DNA of 64,000 bases from Mucilaginibacter inviolabilis (GCF_011089895.1 NZ_JAANAT010000005.1:310001-374000); one strand, 5' to 3'. Shown: positions 1-9,467, counted from the first letter of the stretch. Numbers and translations: made by a program. The notes: generated by a model from the sequence alone, not told the origin.

Positions 1-1985
1 TCCTCATAGTTACGGTTTTCATGATTTCCGGATTCGGATATACCCACCTTGAAAAAATCGGGAAAACGGAACATAGCCGCAGCAGTAGCAAAACCACCAC
101 CTGAGTGGCCCCAGATACCTGCTTTATTGATATCAATGTAAGGATACTTTTGAGCCAGCTGCTGCATGGCGGTAACCTGATCGGGCAGCGTATTTTCAGA
201 CATGTGGCCATAGTTCATGTCATGATAGCTTTTTGAACGCAGCGGGTTACTGGTGCCTTCAATCTTAACAACCACAAAACCCAGTTCAGCCAGAGCCTGG
301 CAATCGCCATGAGCAGATGCGAAGCCCCAGTTGCCTACACTTCCACCCTGCGGCCCCGGGTAAATATTGTTAATGATTGGATATTTTTTATTGGGATCCA
401 TGTGGGTTGGCACAAACATCACCCCATAAATATCGGTTTGCCCATCGTGTGCTTTAACCGTAACCGGGACAGGCGCTTTCCAGCCCGAAGCCAGCAGCCT
501 GCTGATGTCTGTTTTCTCCAGCGTGCTGATCAGCTTACCGTTCAGGTCGCGCAGTACGGTTACCGGTGGCACATCAAATTTGGAGTAACTATCGATAAAA
601 TAATTCTCATCTGGCGATAGCGTGATCTGGTGAATACCATCACCCGGGCTCAACAGGGTAAGTCCCTGGCCATTAAATCCAACTTTGTACAGGTGGGTAT
701 AATATGGATTGCCCAGCTCGCGGCCATCGGCCAGGAAATAGATCTGGCGGTTCTTTTCGTCCACTTTTAACAGCTCGGTTACTGCCCAATCGCCTTTGGT
801 GATCTGGTTTTTAACCTTGCCCGTTTGCGCGTCATATAAGTACAGATGGCCCCAGTTGTCGCGTTCTGAAAACCAGATGATCTCGTTGGTTTTGGCCAGG
901 TATTTCCAGTTGATAGTACCCTGACCCGACTCGAATTGTGTAGCTACAGTTTCTTCAAAAATCTCTTTTACAGCACCTGTAGCAGCATCAGCAATACGAA
1001 ATTTTTCTTGTTTGTGATCGCGCGAGGTGGATACAAAAGCCAGCTTGGAGGCATCGGCGGTCCAGTCCACATCATCAAAAGTGCCGCTACTGGCAATATC
1101 ATCGCTCAGGGTGGCGCGGTGCGGATCGGGAGCAACCTGTATATTGATCACTTTGGGTTCATCTACATTAATGATCACCCGGCTTATCATCGCGATTTCC
1201 TTATCACCCGGAAGCGGGTACTTCCATGCCTTCAACGTTGGGTGACCAACATTGGTAGTTACCAGGTACATATCACCTACATTGCGCTGATCTTGCTTAA
1301 AGGTGGCTATCTTCTTAGAATCTGGCGACCAGCGAATGATAGGTCCGTCTGATGATTTCCAGCCTGCATTATCGGTAGCGTAGCCAAAATCTTTTACGCC
1401 ATCGGTAGTGAGTTGGGTTTCTTTCCCGGTCTTAATGTTACGTACCCAAAGGTTGTATTCTTTGATGTAGGCTACCTGGCTGCCATCGGGCGAGGCAACC
1501 TCGTCATCACCACCTCTTCTGCGGGTATGCGCCTTACTTTGGCCAACCATAGCATTATCTGGTGTACACTGATAGGCTTGCAGATCGCATTTCCATGATT
1601 TACCGTCAGCAGCAAAAGAGATAGATTTCAGATCATCCGAAAAATTAAAAGTATGGAAAGGCAATTTATTACCCTCGTAGTTTTTACCCGTAGCTGTTGA
1701 TATCGCTGCGGCAAGTCTCTGTTGATCGAAAGCTTGTTCACGTGTTTTTTTAGCGGGATCAACCAAAATAAATTCGCTGCCTTGGGGTGTTAGTATCCGG
1801 TACCAGAATTTATCGCCTGGCAGCCAGTTAGGCATTACCCTGCCATGATCAACCAATTGCTCGGTGTTATAACCCAGGAAGCTTTCGGCATGGTCGTAAT
1901 CCTTGTCAGTTAAAGTGGTGTTTTGCTGTGCATTTGCTGTCCAAACAAATGCCATAGCGGTTAATGATAATACATATTTATTCAT
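1..1985 (-). CDS. S9 family prolyl oligopeptidase / DPP-IV-like peptidase (C-terminus cut by window edge)
   Basis: A secreted serine peptidase that would cleave dipeptides, typically after proline, from peptide N-termini. Reading from the ATG at 1985 there is a signal peptide ending in a WTANAQ cleavage context, then a long beta-propeller-type region with repeated 'SPD' and 'DGK' blades, then the start of the alpha/beta-hydrolase domain. The nucleophile motif GHSGGG has Ser at about residue 628 (bases 102-104). About 661 codons are present; the Asp and His of the triad lie past the left edge. It follows the CapA gene on the same strand by 70 bp, so they may be co-transcribed. The family call is firm; substrate specificity is inferred from family. 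Confidence 0.9.
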   Translation of the reverse strand, partial: MNKYVLSLTAMAFVWTANAQQNTTLTDKDYDHAESFLGYNTEQLVDHGRVMPNWLPGDKFWYRILTPQGSEFILVDPAKKTREQAFDQQRLAAAISTATGKNYEGNKLPFHTFNFSDDLKSISFAADGKSWKCDLQAYQCTPDNAMVGQSKAHTRRRGGDDEVASPDGSQVAYIKEYNLWVRNIKTGKETQLTTDGVKDFGYATDNAGWKSSDGPIIRWSPDSKKIATFKQDQRNVGDMYLVTTNVGHPTLKAWKYPLPGDKEIAMISRVIINVDEPKVINIQVAPDPHRATLSDDIASSGTFDDVDWTADASKLAFVSTSRDHKQEKFRIADAATGAVKEIFEETVATQFESGQGTINWKYLAKTNEIIWFSERDNWGHLYLYDAQTGKVKNQITKGDWAVTELLKVDEKNRQIYFLADGRELGNPYYTHLYKVGFNGQGLTLLSPGDGIHQITLSPDENYFIDSYSKFDVPPVTVLRDLNGKLISTLEKTDISRLLASGWKAPVPVTVKAHDGQTDIYGVMFVPTHMDPNKKYPIINNIYPGPQGGSVGNWGFASAHGDCQALAELGFVVVKIEGTSNPLRSKSYHDMNYGHMSENTLPDQVTAMQQLAQKYPYIDINKAGIWGHSGGGFATAAAMFRFPDFFKVGISESGNHENRNYE

Positions 1986-2055
1986 ACGCTGATTAACGTG
2001 TGTTTAAAGGGTTATTTTTTTTAAACGATTTGCAAATTAATGCTTTTTAGCGGAG

Positions 2056-3252
2056 CTATTGGTTGGGCTCTGTAACTTTTGTGAGGGAATTATCAAAGCG
2101 GGAAACAGCGGTTATCTCCCCACTGTCAGCAATGTTCAGACCGGCATCCGGAAAGTCGGTTTCGGTTAGCATGCGGATGCGGCGCATGGCTTGGTTCAAG
2201 GTATCCCTCACCAGTCCTTTATCATGTGCCTGCTTAAACGAAATAATACGCCCGCTCAAAAATTCGCCTTTTTTATTAACGTAAACTTTTAACAAGGGAG
2301 CCATACCACAAATACCGCTTACACTTACACATTTATAGGTACAAAAATTTCCAAGGCTATAAGCTATCAACCGGTTCTTATACATTTCCATGGCACGATT
2401 CACATGCGGACCGTTACCAAATATCAAATCGGCGCCGGCATCAATGGCGTTGTGGGCAAAGGCATGCACATCGCCCCGCTTTTCGCCGATGAATGATTCC
2501 ACCGCGAAAGGTACATGCTCATGGTCGACACCTTCGCCACCACCATGGAAAGATACGATGACCACATCACAGCGTTGCTTCAGATCGCTGATGATGCGGG
2601 CAGCCCCTTTCAAGTCATGTATAGATACCGTATTGGCATTGGGCGCAAAGGAGCAAAAACCATAGCGCACACCATTCACCTCAAATACCGTTGAGGGTTT
2701 AATCTGCAAACCGGCATAGTTTATCCCCAGGCTGTCCAAAGTCTTGGTGGTACTTCTGCGGCCATGAGCGTCAAAATCATTGATGTGGTTATTGGCTAGG
2801 CTCAACAGATTAAACCCGGCATTTTTTAAAACTGATCCGTAACGCGTAGGCATCCGGAATAAATAAGCCTTACTTTTTTGATGAAGCTTAAAATGAGCTG
2901 GACCACCGGTATCTACAAGGGCCCCCTCCAGGTTGCCGAAGGCCACATCTGTGTTTTTTAATTCGGGAAGGGCGGCTTTAAAACTGTTGCGGCCACTATC
3001 GGGTGGCAAGGTGGTACTATCGGGATAAGAGGTCCCCAACATAATATCGCCAACGGCGGCAATACAAAGGGAGTCGTGCTGTACGGGCGTGGGTTTTATT
3101 GGGGGCGATACCTCTTTTGCGACCTGATGCTTTTTATGCTTAACAACCGGCGGCCTGCTTTGCACAGGGTTTTCGCATGCCTGTAAAACCATTAATAAGC
3201 AAGCTGTTAAAAGCAAAAACTGCAACCTTATAACAAAAAAAAATCCCCTCAT
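2056..3252 (-). CDS. CapA/PgsA family lipoprotein (metallophosphatase-like)
   Basis: 398 aa. The N-terminus is a lipoprotein signal with lipobox LQAC at about residues 23-26, so it is probably anchored in a membrane. The rest matches the CapA (poly-gamma-glutamate/capsule synthesis) family, a calcineurin-like metallophosphatase fold: VGDIMLG, GNLEG, LANNHIND, SFHGGGEG and GNGPH appear in the expected order. No pgsB/pgsC partner lies nearby, so a role in polyglutamate synthesis is not supported here; a general envelope phosphoesterase role is an inference. It sits between an NlpC/P60 peptidase and an S9 peptidase, all on the minus strand. Confidence 0.85.
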   Translation of the reverse strand: MRGFFFVIRLQFLLLTACLLMVLQACENPVQSRPPVVKHKKHQVAKEVSPPIKPTPVQHDSLCIAAVGDIMLGTSYPDSTTLPPDSGRNSFKAALPELKNTDVAFGNLEGALVDTGGPAHFKLHQKSKAYLFRMPTRYGSVLKNAGFNLLSLANNHINDFDAHGRRSTTKTLDSLGINYAGLQIKPSTVFEVNGVRYGFCSFAPNANTVSIHDLKGAARIISDLKQRCDVVIVSFHGGGEGVDHEHVPFAVESFIGEKRGDVHAFAHNAIDAGADLIFGNGPHVNRAMEMYKNRLIAYSLGNFCTYKCVSVSGICGMAPLLKVYVNKKGEFLSGRIISFKQAHDKGLVRDTLNQAMRRIRMLTETDFPDAGLNIADSGEITAVSRFDNSLTKVTEPNQ

Positions 3253-3362
3253 ATTTTTGAAGGGACTAAAGTAATTTTTTTATTCCGGATTGTTACCAAC
3301 GGATTTTTATCAGCTAAACAAGTAAAAATCCACAATCGAACATCCAAAGTCCGAAATCAGAA

Positions 3363-3950
3363 CTAATTATTCTTGTCGTCGTCAGTTTCGGTAGCCGAAC
3401 CGGTAAATTCATTTTTAAAAGATGCCAGTAAACGGCCGCCTTTGTAAAAATAACGGCTGTAATAGTTATCATCCAGGCTGCTGATCGCTACACCTTTTGA
3501 TGAAGCATGTGCAAAACGGCCATTACCCAGATAAATGCCTACATGAGAAATTCTGCGGCTGTGTATCTTAAAGAAAACCAGGTCGCCTTCTTTCAGATCA
3601 TCTTTACCAACAGGGTTTACCATGCTGAAAATATCGCGTGAGCTTCTTTTAATATCCAGGTTAAAAACCTCGCTGTATAATTCTTTTGTGAATGCCGAGC
3701 AATCGATTCCTCTTCTTGATTCACCGCCGAAATGGTAAGGGGTTCCTATCCAATCGTATACAAAGTGAAAAAGTTTCATGTTTGAGGTGGCGGATAACGC
3801 TACACCCATGATCTGAGATAAATAAGTTTTAGCTAAACTTTCCTGCTCATCAGGAGCCTTTTCGGCAGCGGTGTTCGGAGTACTTGCAGTTTGAGCTTGT
3901 GAAGCTAAAACGCTGAAAAGTAGTACTATAGCAAGAGTAATTTTCTTCAT
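3363..3950 (-). CDS. NlpC/P60 (C40) peptidoglycan endopeptidase
   Basis: 195 aa with an N-terminal signal peptide ending near SQAQ (residue 20). It is a cell-wall cysteine peptidase expected to cut gamma-D-Glu-diamino acid bonds in peptidoglycan stems. The catalytic Cys is in GIDCSAF (C84) and the first His in SHVGIYLG (H136); a further HAS motif follows at H148. The acidic C-terminal tail (TETDDDKNN) is non-catalytic. It lacks SH3 or LysM domains, so it is a minimal single-domain form. A 410-bp-class AT-rich spacer upstream separates it from the divergent pdhA gene. Confidence 0.9.
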   Translation of the reverse strand: MKKITLAIVLLFSVLASQAQTASTPNTAAEKAPDEQESLAKTYLSQIMGVALSATSNMKLFHFVYDWIGTPYHFGGESRRGIDCSAFTKELYSEVFNLDIKRSSRDIFSMVNPVGKDDLKEGDLVFFKIHSRRISHVGIYLGNGRFAHASSKGVAISSLDDNYYSRYFYKGGRLLASFKNEFTGSATETDDDKNN

Positions 3951-4447
3951 TTAACGCGTTAGTTTGTTGTTAGGGGCAACAAATTGTTTATTAAATCAGA
4001 CACTTATGTCCACCAGTGGCTACAAAACTATCTATATTTTTTAAAATTGCAAATAAATGGCAGTTTTTTTTCAAAAAATATAAATATAATATCTATACTA
4101 AAAATCTTATCAATCAAAGCCCATCTCTATTACGCCTATGATACTTTTAAAGTTACCTTTTGGGCTTATTTTTCCCCCTTTGTGTAAAAATTACATGTTA
4201 CAAACAGTCTAAAAACGTTTAAAAATACCGTTAAAACGTATTATCAGGTCAAAAAGGCTTCGGCAATATGAGCATATAGCCATATAATGTTTGGTTAAAC
4301 TTCTAAAACGCGGTTAAGGCTGCTCATTTATAACCCATTCTTAAAATAAAAGATAAAACATCACAACAAATTCGCTCCGGTTTCGATATTTTCAAGGATA
4401 TATTTAGATTTGCGCTTTACTCCAAGATTATTGATTGTTTTAATTAC
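3951..4447. other. divergent intergenic spacer (C40 peptidase / pdhA)
   Basis: About 500 bases, AT-rich, with no convincing coding frame. It should hold the promoters of both flanking genes. A short inverted repeat (TTGTTG ... CAACAA, near 3964-3981) lies just upstream of the peptidase start. A Bacteroidota -7 element is visible ahead of pdhA. Nothing else is recognisable. Confidence 0.5.
4405..4412 (+). promoter_or_regulatory. predicted -7 element of the pdhA promoter
   Basis: TAGATTTG matches the Bacteroidota sigma-A -7 consensus TAnnTTTG and lies 35 bases before the pdhA start. A clear -33 TTTG is not seen at the usual spacing (TTTCG at 4381 is the best), so this is a moderate call. Confidence 0.45.
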
Positions 4448-5443
4448 ATGAGTTCAATCGAAATTAATAAAGACACTTACCTGATGTGGTACGAACAAAT
4501 GCTGTTAATGCGTAAGTTCGAAGAAAAAGCAGGACAGTTATACGGACAACAAAAAATCAGGGGCTTTTGCCACCTGTATATTGGGCAGGAGGCTGTACTG
4601 GCCGGAGCCATGTCTGTAATTAAACAGGAAGACAGCATGATCACCGCTTACCGCGACCACGCTCATGCGCTTGCCAAAGGTGTAACTCCCAATGCGGTAA
4701 TGGCTGAGTTATATGGCAAAGCTACCGGATGCTCAAAAGGCAAAGGTGGTTCTATGCACATGTTTGACAAAGAAAAACACTTTTACGGTGGCCACGGTAT
4801 CGTAGGCGGTCAGGTACCACTGGGTGCCGGTATCGCTTTTGCCGAAAAATATAAAGGTACCGAGTTTGTAAACATTGCCTACATGGGCGATGGCGCCGTA
4901 CGCCAGGGCGCACTGACCGAAACCTTTAACATGGCTGCTCTATGGCAATTACCGGTAATTTTTGTTTGCGAAAACAACGGTTACGCCATGGGTACTTCTG
5001 TTGAACGTACTACCATCCAAACAGATATCTATAAATTAGGCTTACCTTACGGTATACCATCATCAGCTGTTGATGGTATGGATCCGGCTGCGGTACACGT
5101 GGCCATGGACGAAGCTGTACAGCGCGCACGCCGTGGTGAAGGACCAACCTTCCTGGAAATGCGTACTTACCGCTACAAAGGTCACTCCATGTCTGACCCT
5201 CAAAAATACCGTACTAAAGAAGAGCTGGAAAGCTACAAAGCCAAAGATCCGATAGAAGCTACCAAACATACCATATTGGAAAAAGGCTATGCTGATGAAA
5301 AATGGTTTGAAGAGATCGATGCTAAAATAAAAGACATCGTTGATGAGTCAGTTAGGTTCTCTGAAGAATCACCATGGCCGGAAGCCTCTGAACTATATAC
5401 CGATGTTTATGTTCAGACAGACTATCCATACATCAGAGACTAA
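4448..5443 (+). CDS. pdhA: pyruvate dehydrogenase E1 component, alpha subunit
   Basis: 331 aa, the usual length for E1 alpha of heterotetrameric pyruvate dehydrogenase. It binds thiamine diphosphate and decarboxylates pyruvate, passing the acetyl group to E2 lipoate. The ThDP/Mg motif runs from GDG (147-149) to ENN (175-177), and the active-site loop YKGHSMSDP is present. The GHGIVGG stretch is typical of the family. The E2 gene follows 121 bp later on the same strand. The E1 beta gene and E3 are not in the window; E1 beta is commonly unlinked to this pair in Bacteroidota. Confidence 0.95.
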   Translation: MSSIEINKDTYLMWYEQMLLMRKFEEKAGQLYGQQKIRGFCHLYIGQEAVLAGAMSVIKQEDSMITAYRDHAHALAKGVTPNAVMAELYGKATGCSKGKGGSMHMFDKEKHFYGGHGIVGGQVPLGAGIAFAEKYKGTEFVNIAYMGDGAVRQGALTETFNMAALWQLPVIFVCENNGYAMGTSVERTTIQTDIYKLGLPYGIPSSAVDGMDPAAVHVAMDEAVQRARRGEGPTFLEMRTYRYKGHSMSDPQKYRTKEELESYKAKDPIEATKHTILEKGYADEKWFEEIDAKIKDIVDESVRFSEESPWPEASELYTDVYVQTDYPYIRD

Positions 5444-5453
5444 ATATTAAGTT

Positions 5454-5522
5454 CTGAGTCTTGAGTTATAAGTTTTAAGTCGTTTTTTGACTCCTAACTT
5501 AATGCTTCAGACTCAAGACTAA
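5454..5522. repeat. inverted repeat between pdhA and pdhC
   Basis: AGTCTTGAGT (5457-5466) is mirrored by ACTCAAGACT (5511-5520), with further related 'agtttt aag' repeats between. It is a low-complexity palindrome in the pdhA-pdhC gap. It may fold in the mRNA, but there is no T-run, so it does not look like a terminator. Confidence 0.55.
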
Positions 5523-5564
5523 CTATTATATTTATAAGAAATTTTTAAAACATATAAATAGTAT

Positions 5565-7235
5565 ATGGCCGAAGTAGTTAAAATGCCTAAAATGAGCGAT
5601 ACCATGACCGAAGGGGTATTGGCGAAATGGCATAAGAAAGTTGGCGACAAGGTAAAATCAGGCGATGTATTGGCCGAGATTGAAACCGATAAAGCTACCA
5701 TGGATTTTGAATCGTACCAGGACGGCACCCTTTTATACATAGGTGTTGAAGAAGGCAGCGCTGTTCCGGTTGATGCTGTTATTGCCGTTTTGGGTAAAGA
5801 AGGCGAAGATTACAAAGCTGTACTTACACAGGATGGTGGCGCTCAGAAACAAGAAGAAAAAGCTGCTGCTCCTGCAAAAGTCGAAGATAAACAGCCGGCA
5901 CCAGTTGCTGCTGCTGCGCCAAAGGTTGATCTGTCAAGCATACCGGCTACCGTGATACGTATGCCTGCCCTTAGCGATACCATGACCGAGGGTATTATTG
6001 AAAAATGGAACTTTAAAGTTGGCGATAAAGTAAAATCTGACGACTCACTGGCCGATGTAGCAACCGATAAAGCTACCATGGAAGTTGTGGGTTATGAAGC
6101 AGGTACACTTTTATATATAGGTCCAAAAGAAGGCGAAGCTGCGCCTGTTAATGGCATTATAGCCATTGTAGGTAAAGAAGGCACCGATATTACACCTTTA
6201 CTACAGGATGCAGGAAGCTCACCCGCTGCCACCGCACCTGCAGAAGAGGCTGCTCCTGCCGCTAAGGCCGAAGCACCGGCAACTGCTGATGCAAATTCAG
6301 CTTCATCAACCGCTGATGACAGCCGCGTTAAAGCATCACCGCTTGCCCGCAAAATAGCAAAAGATAAAGGCATCAACCTGAATGATGTAAAAGGCAGCGC
6401 CGAAGGTGGCCGTATCATCAGGAAAGATGTGGAAGGATTTGTAGCACCGGCTAAAACAGCTGCAGCTCCTGCAAGTACCGAAGCTGCCGCAGGCTCCCCT
6501 GCATCTGCAACACCGGCAAAAGCACCTGTTACTATCCCAACCTTTATTGGCGAAGAGAAATTTACCGAGAAACCGGTTAGCCAGATGCGTAAGGTAATTG
6601 CTAAGCGCTTAAGCGAAAGCTTGTTTACCGCTCCGCACTTCTACGTAACCATGAGCATTGATATGGACCAGGCTATTGCGGCTCGCGCCAAGATCAACGA
6701 GGTTGCTCCTGTTAAAATATCATTTAATGATTTTGTGGTGAAGGCTTGTGCCATCGCGTTAAAACAACATCCTAACATAAATTCATCATGGCTGGGCGAT
6801 AAGATCCGCTATAATGAACACGTTAATATTGGTGTTGCCGTAGCGGTTGACGAAGGTTTGCTGGTACCGGTGGTACGCTTTGCCGACGGAAAATCACTAA
6901 GCCACATATCTGTTGAAGTAAAAGACTTTGCACAGCGTGCCAAAGCAAAAAAACTGCAACCATCTGATTGGGAAGGTTCAACCTTTACCATATCAAACTT
7001 AGGTATGTTTGGTGTTGATGAGTTCACAGCCATTATCAACTCACCTGATTCTTGTATCCTTGCCGTTAGCGGAATACAACAGGTTCCGGTTGTTAAAAAC
7101 GGTGCAGTAGTACCGGGCAATGTAATGAAAGTTACCTTAAGCTGCGACCACCGCGTGGTTGACGGCGCAACAGGTGCCGCATTCCTGCAAACACTGAAAT
7201 CATTACTGGAAGAACCCGTAAGATTATTGATATAA
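5565..7235 (+). CDS. pdhC: pyruvate dehydrogenase E2, dihydrolipoamide acetyltransferase (two lipoyl domains)
   Basis: 556 aa. Domain order: lipoyl domain 1 (lipoylated K43 in ETDKATMDF), Ala/Pro-rich linker, lipoyl domain 2 (K169 in ATDKATMEV), a second linker, the peripheral subunit-binding domain (about 255-291, with ASPLARKIAKDKG and EGGRI), a third Ala/Pro linker, then the catalytic acyltransferase domain to the end. The catalytic CDHRVVDG motif gives H529 and D533. It accepts acetyl from E1 and transfers it to CoA. The linkers are long and Ala/Pro-rich, as expected for swinging arms. Confidence 0.96.
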   Translation: MAEVVKMPKMSDTMTEGVLAKWHKKVGDKVKSGDVLAEIETDKATMDFESYQDGTLLYIGVEEGSAVPVDAVIAVLGKEGEDYKAVLTQDGGAQKQEEKAAAPAKVEDKQPAPVAAAAPKVDLSSIPATVIRMPALSDTMTEGIIEKWNFKVGDKVKSDDSLADVATDKATMEVVGYEAGTLLYIGPKEGEAAPVNGIIAIVGKEGTDITPLLQDAGSSPAATAPAEEAAPAAKAEAPATADANSASSTADDSRVKASPLARKIAKDKGINLNDVKGSAEGGRIIRKDVEGFVAPAKTAAAPASTEAAAGSPASATPAKAPVTIPTFIGEEKFTEKPVSQMRKVIAKRLSESLFTAPHFYVTMSIDMDQAIAARAKINEVAPVKISFNDFVVKACAIALKQHPNINSSWLGDKIRYNEHVNIGVAVAVDEGLLVPVVRFADGKSLSHISVEVKDFAQRAKAKKLQPSDWEGSTFTISNLGMFGVDEFTAIINSPDSCILAVSGIQQVPVVKNGAVVPGNVMKVTLSCDHRVVDGATGAAFLQTLKSLLEEPVRLLI

Positions 7236-7282
7236 TTTTTGATTTCGGATTTCGGAATTTCGATTTCGGATTTATCATAAGA

Positions 7283-7316
7283 AAAAGCGGTGAAGTATAG
7301 GCTTCATCGCTTTTTT
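7283..7316 (+). terminator. rho-independent terminator after pdhC
   Basis: A 9-bp stem, GCGGTGAAG (7287-7295) with CTTCATCGC (7302-7310), is followed by six T. It lies 48 bases after the pdhC stop. Confidence 0.85.
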
Positions 7317-7717
7317 GGTTTTATAAACAACCCGTATTTATGTTTTCTTCCCCGTCAGCAGAACAGCTTCAGGTGAAAGCGGGCGGAACAATGGTGGTTT
7401 GTGCGGCTGTAGGGGCATAGCAAGTTTTTGCTGAAGCGGAGGACTGTGAGAACGAAGTGGAGCAAAATAATTGCAGCCCGTGGTTCTGCCTGCTTTGCAG
7501 GGCAAAGGCCATGAGCGTAAAGAAGCCTTTCTGCTGACTTGATGTTATTCGCTGCTGTTTGTTTTTTTATTGGTGCTCATTATCTCGCTTCGCTCGGTCT
7601 GATTACTTTGTATCAGGACAAAGTAACAGCCCCAGCGGCAATTGAGCGCTCTACGATTGACATTATCCCCACGACATAAAACGCCGTTTCAAAATAACGC
7701 GTGTGCCTGACCTTCTT
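7317..7717. other. 401-base spacer without a supported gene
   Basis: It is GC-richer than neighbouring spacers. It has an 8-bp hairpin TTACTTTG/CAAAGTAA at 7603-7626 and a CGCTTCGCTCGG motif, but no frame with a plausible protein. It could be a decayed or species-specific repeat; I cannot assign it. Confidence 0.4.
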
Positions 7718-8245
7718 TTAGCCCCCCAGATGCCCTATAATATTCTTAAGCTGCTCTGTATGCCGTTGCGCATGATAAACGGCCTGATAAGCCCATTCCA
7801 ACCGGGTAAGGTGACCGATAGTAGGAAACTCCCAAAGTAAACAGGTGTCAGTCAGGTCTTTTACTTCAACCAGGTAAATCAGGCTGTTATATACCGTTCT
7901 GAGCTTTTTGATCAATATATCCCGGTCATAAAGCTGGGTTGCCGGCGCGATGGATGGCGCTGATTTAAATTTCAGGTCGAAATTCAAAAACATATCTTTT
8001 ACACTTTGCACATATTGATCGGGCGCGCGGTCGGTTACTTTTACAGGTCCGCTTAATACCTCCACAGCGCTCCCTATAGATAATACCATGTGTTCTATCA
8101 GTTCGGCAGCTGTCCAGCTGCCTTCAAAAGGGATACGGTTAACTTCACTTTGCTTAACGGGTTCAAATAAATTCAATTGCGCCTGAGCTACAGACCCGAT
8201 CAGGACTGGCAGGGGTTGTACCAAAGCATTTTTTTGTTGTTCCAT
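7718..8245 (-). CDS. DinB family protein
   Basis: 175 aa, the usual size for a four-helix-bundle DinB/YfiT-like metal-binding enzyme. The first metal His is in ELIEHMV and the HxxxH-type C-terminal pair in VYHAQRHTEQL. Members act as thiol-dependent transferases or are uncharacterised stress proteins; the substrate here is unknown. It stands alone on the minus strand, with a long repeat-filled spacer upstream. Confidence 0.8.
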   Translation of the reverse strand: MEQQKNALVQPLPVLIGSVAQAQLNLFEPVKQSEVNRIPFEGSWTAAELIEHMVLSIGSAVEVLSGPVKVTDRAPDQYVQSVKDMFLNFDLKFKSAPSIAPATQLYDRDILIKKLRTVYNSLIYLVEVKDLTDTCLLWEFPTIGHLTRLEWAYQAVYHAQRHTEQLKNIIGHLGG

Positions 8246-8402
8246 GATTTTATGATATTCTTTGATATGTCAAAGTTCGGCACATCGGCTTAAATACGTA
8301 GGTGGCAATAAGGACAAATTCAGGGTGATTTGCGACAAGAAATCCTTCTAAAGGACAATAAGCCCGTTAAGTGGCAGAAAGGATGAAAATGTTCAAAAAG
8401 AG

Positions 8403-8482
8403 GGCTGTCACCCTGAGCTCCGTCGAAGGGTAGAGCGTAGAGGCCCGCCCACCATGCTTCGACGGAGCTCAGCATGACAGCC
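8403..8482. repeat. 80-bp palindromic intergenic repeat, copy 1
   Basis: An imperfect palindrome with ends GGCTGTCACCCTGAGC and GCTCAGCATGACAGCC and inner arms CGTCGAAGGG / CTTCGACG. It is repeated in reverse orientation at 8787-8865. Confidence 0.8.
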
Positions 8483-8514
8483 TTGGCAACTGTCTTTTCA
8501 TGAACTATTACGTT

Positions 8515-8626
8515 CAAAAGTGGGTTTACATGGGTTTACACTTTTTAGGGCTAACACTGGTTTAAACAATTGATAATCAATAAATTATATTATTTTCTTC
8601 AAAAAAAGTGTAAACCCAGTTTTTGA
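8515..8626. repeat. 112-bp MITE-like repeat, copy 1
   Basis: The left end AAAAGTGGGTTTACA and right end TGTAAACCCAGTTTTT form terminal inverted repeats, with an internal TTTACACTTTTT copy. The same element, same length, lies at 54502-54613. There is no coding capacity. Confidence 0.75.
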
Positions 8627-8649
8627 GATAAAAAGTAACATTCTTAATT

Positions 8650-8758
8650 CCCTCCCCACGGGAGGGGCGCGATGGGCGGGTGCAATGGCAGGGAGGGGTT
8701 TCTACGCACGATGATTATCCTGTTCCATAAACCCCTTTCTCCCCTTCCCGGGGGAAGG
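8650..8758. repeat. GC-rich intergenic palindrome
   Basis: CCCTCCCC...GGGAGGGG inverted arms begin the stretch and AACCCCTTTCTCCCCTTCCC ends it, complementary to the GGGAGGGGTTT around 8691-8701. It is of the G/C-run repeat type seen in Sphingobacteria intergenic regions. No gene. Confidence 0.55.
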
Positions 8759-8786
8759 AATCGCACAAGGCCTTGGCTCTTTTGAT

Positions 8787-8865
8787 GGCTGTCATGCTGA
8801 GCCCGTCGAAGCATGGTGGATAAGGCCTCTACGCTCTACCCTTCGACGGCGCTCAGGGTTACACC
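8787..8865. repeat. 80-bp palindromic intergenic repeat, copy 2 (inverted)
   Basis: Nearly the reverse complement of 8403-8482 (GGCTGTCATGCTGAGC ... TACGCTCTACCCTTCGACG). The two copies face each other across the MITE-like and GC-rich repeats. Confidence 0.8.
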
Positions 8866-8967
8866 CGCAATGACGGATGAATGCATAAATCCGTTAATCA
8901 ATTGTCAAATAATCGTCCTCCTTTTACAGCTTTTGCTTTTATTGTATATTCACAAAAAATTTATGTT

Positions 8968-9396
8968 ATGACGCTTTATAGCTTTCTTCAGCATCTTCAT
9001 TCCGGTTTCAGGTACATTGTAGTGGTGCTTGTTATTGTGGCAGCCCTGTTGGCGCTTCTTGGTCTTACAGGTAAAAAACCTTATACCGAAGGCAACCGCA
9101 AGCTCAACCTGTTTGCCATGATCTCGGTGCATACACAATTGCTTATTGGTATTGTATTGTACTTTGTAAGCCCATTTGTACAGTTTACTAAGGATACCAT
9201 GAAAAACCCGGCTACCCGTTATTTTACTGTAGAGCACTGGGTTATGATGCTTATTGCCATTGTGTTAATCACCATTGGTCACAGCAAATCAAAAAAGGCG
9301 GCTACCGACGAAGAGAAGCACAAAGCTATTTTTGTATTCTATATACTGGGTTTGATCATCATTTCAAGCGGTATCCTATTAATTCCACGTGGCTAA
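8968..9396 (+). CDS. small membrane protein, four transmembrane segments
   Basis: 142 aa from the ATG at 8968; an in-frame ATG at 8881 would add 29 unlikely residues from the repeat-adjacent region. Hydrophobic segments lie at about 13-35, 48-68, 85-100 and 117-138. The motif LHSGFRYIVV near the start and LNLFAMISVHTQLLIG are recognisable from a conserved Bacteroidota family often labelled cytochrome-b-like. His residues inside helices are compatible with heme binding, but this is inference and no function is assigned. It lies directly upstream of the trp attenuator. Confidence 0.75.
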   Translation: MTLYSFLQHLHSGFRYIVVVLVIVAALLALLGLTGKKPYTEGNRKLNLFAMISVHTQLLIGIVLYFVSPFVQFTKDTMKNPATRYFTVEHWVMMLIAIVLITIGHSKSKKAATDEEKHKAIFVFYILGLIIISSGILLIPRG

Positions 9397-9429
9397 TAGG
9401 ATTTAGCAAATAAATAATTTCAGAAAAAA

Positions 9430-9459
9430 TTTGACAATTCAAATTTCTTTCTAAATTTG
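9430..9459 (+). promoter_or_regulatory. trp operon promoter (Bacteroidota type)
   Basis: TTTG (9430-9433), 18 bases, then TAAATTTG (9452-9459), a full match to TTTG-N19-TAnnTTTG. The leader peptide ATG is 8 bases after the -7 box, so the transcript would start at about its codon 1 or just before. Confidence 0.75.
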
Positions 9460-9467
9460 TGACCACG

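Noticed and set aside
8320-8517. 65-codon minus-strand frame in the repeat cluster
   Set aside because: It lies within the 80-bp palindrome and its flank; the frame is a by-product of the repeat.
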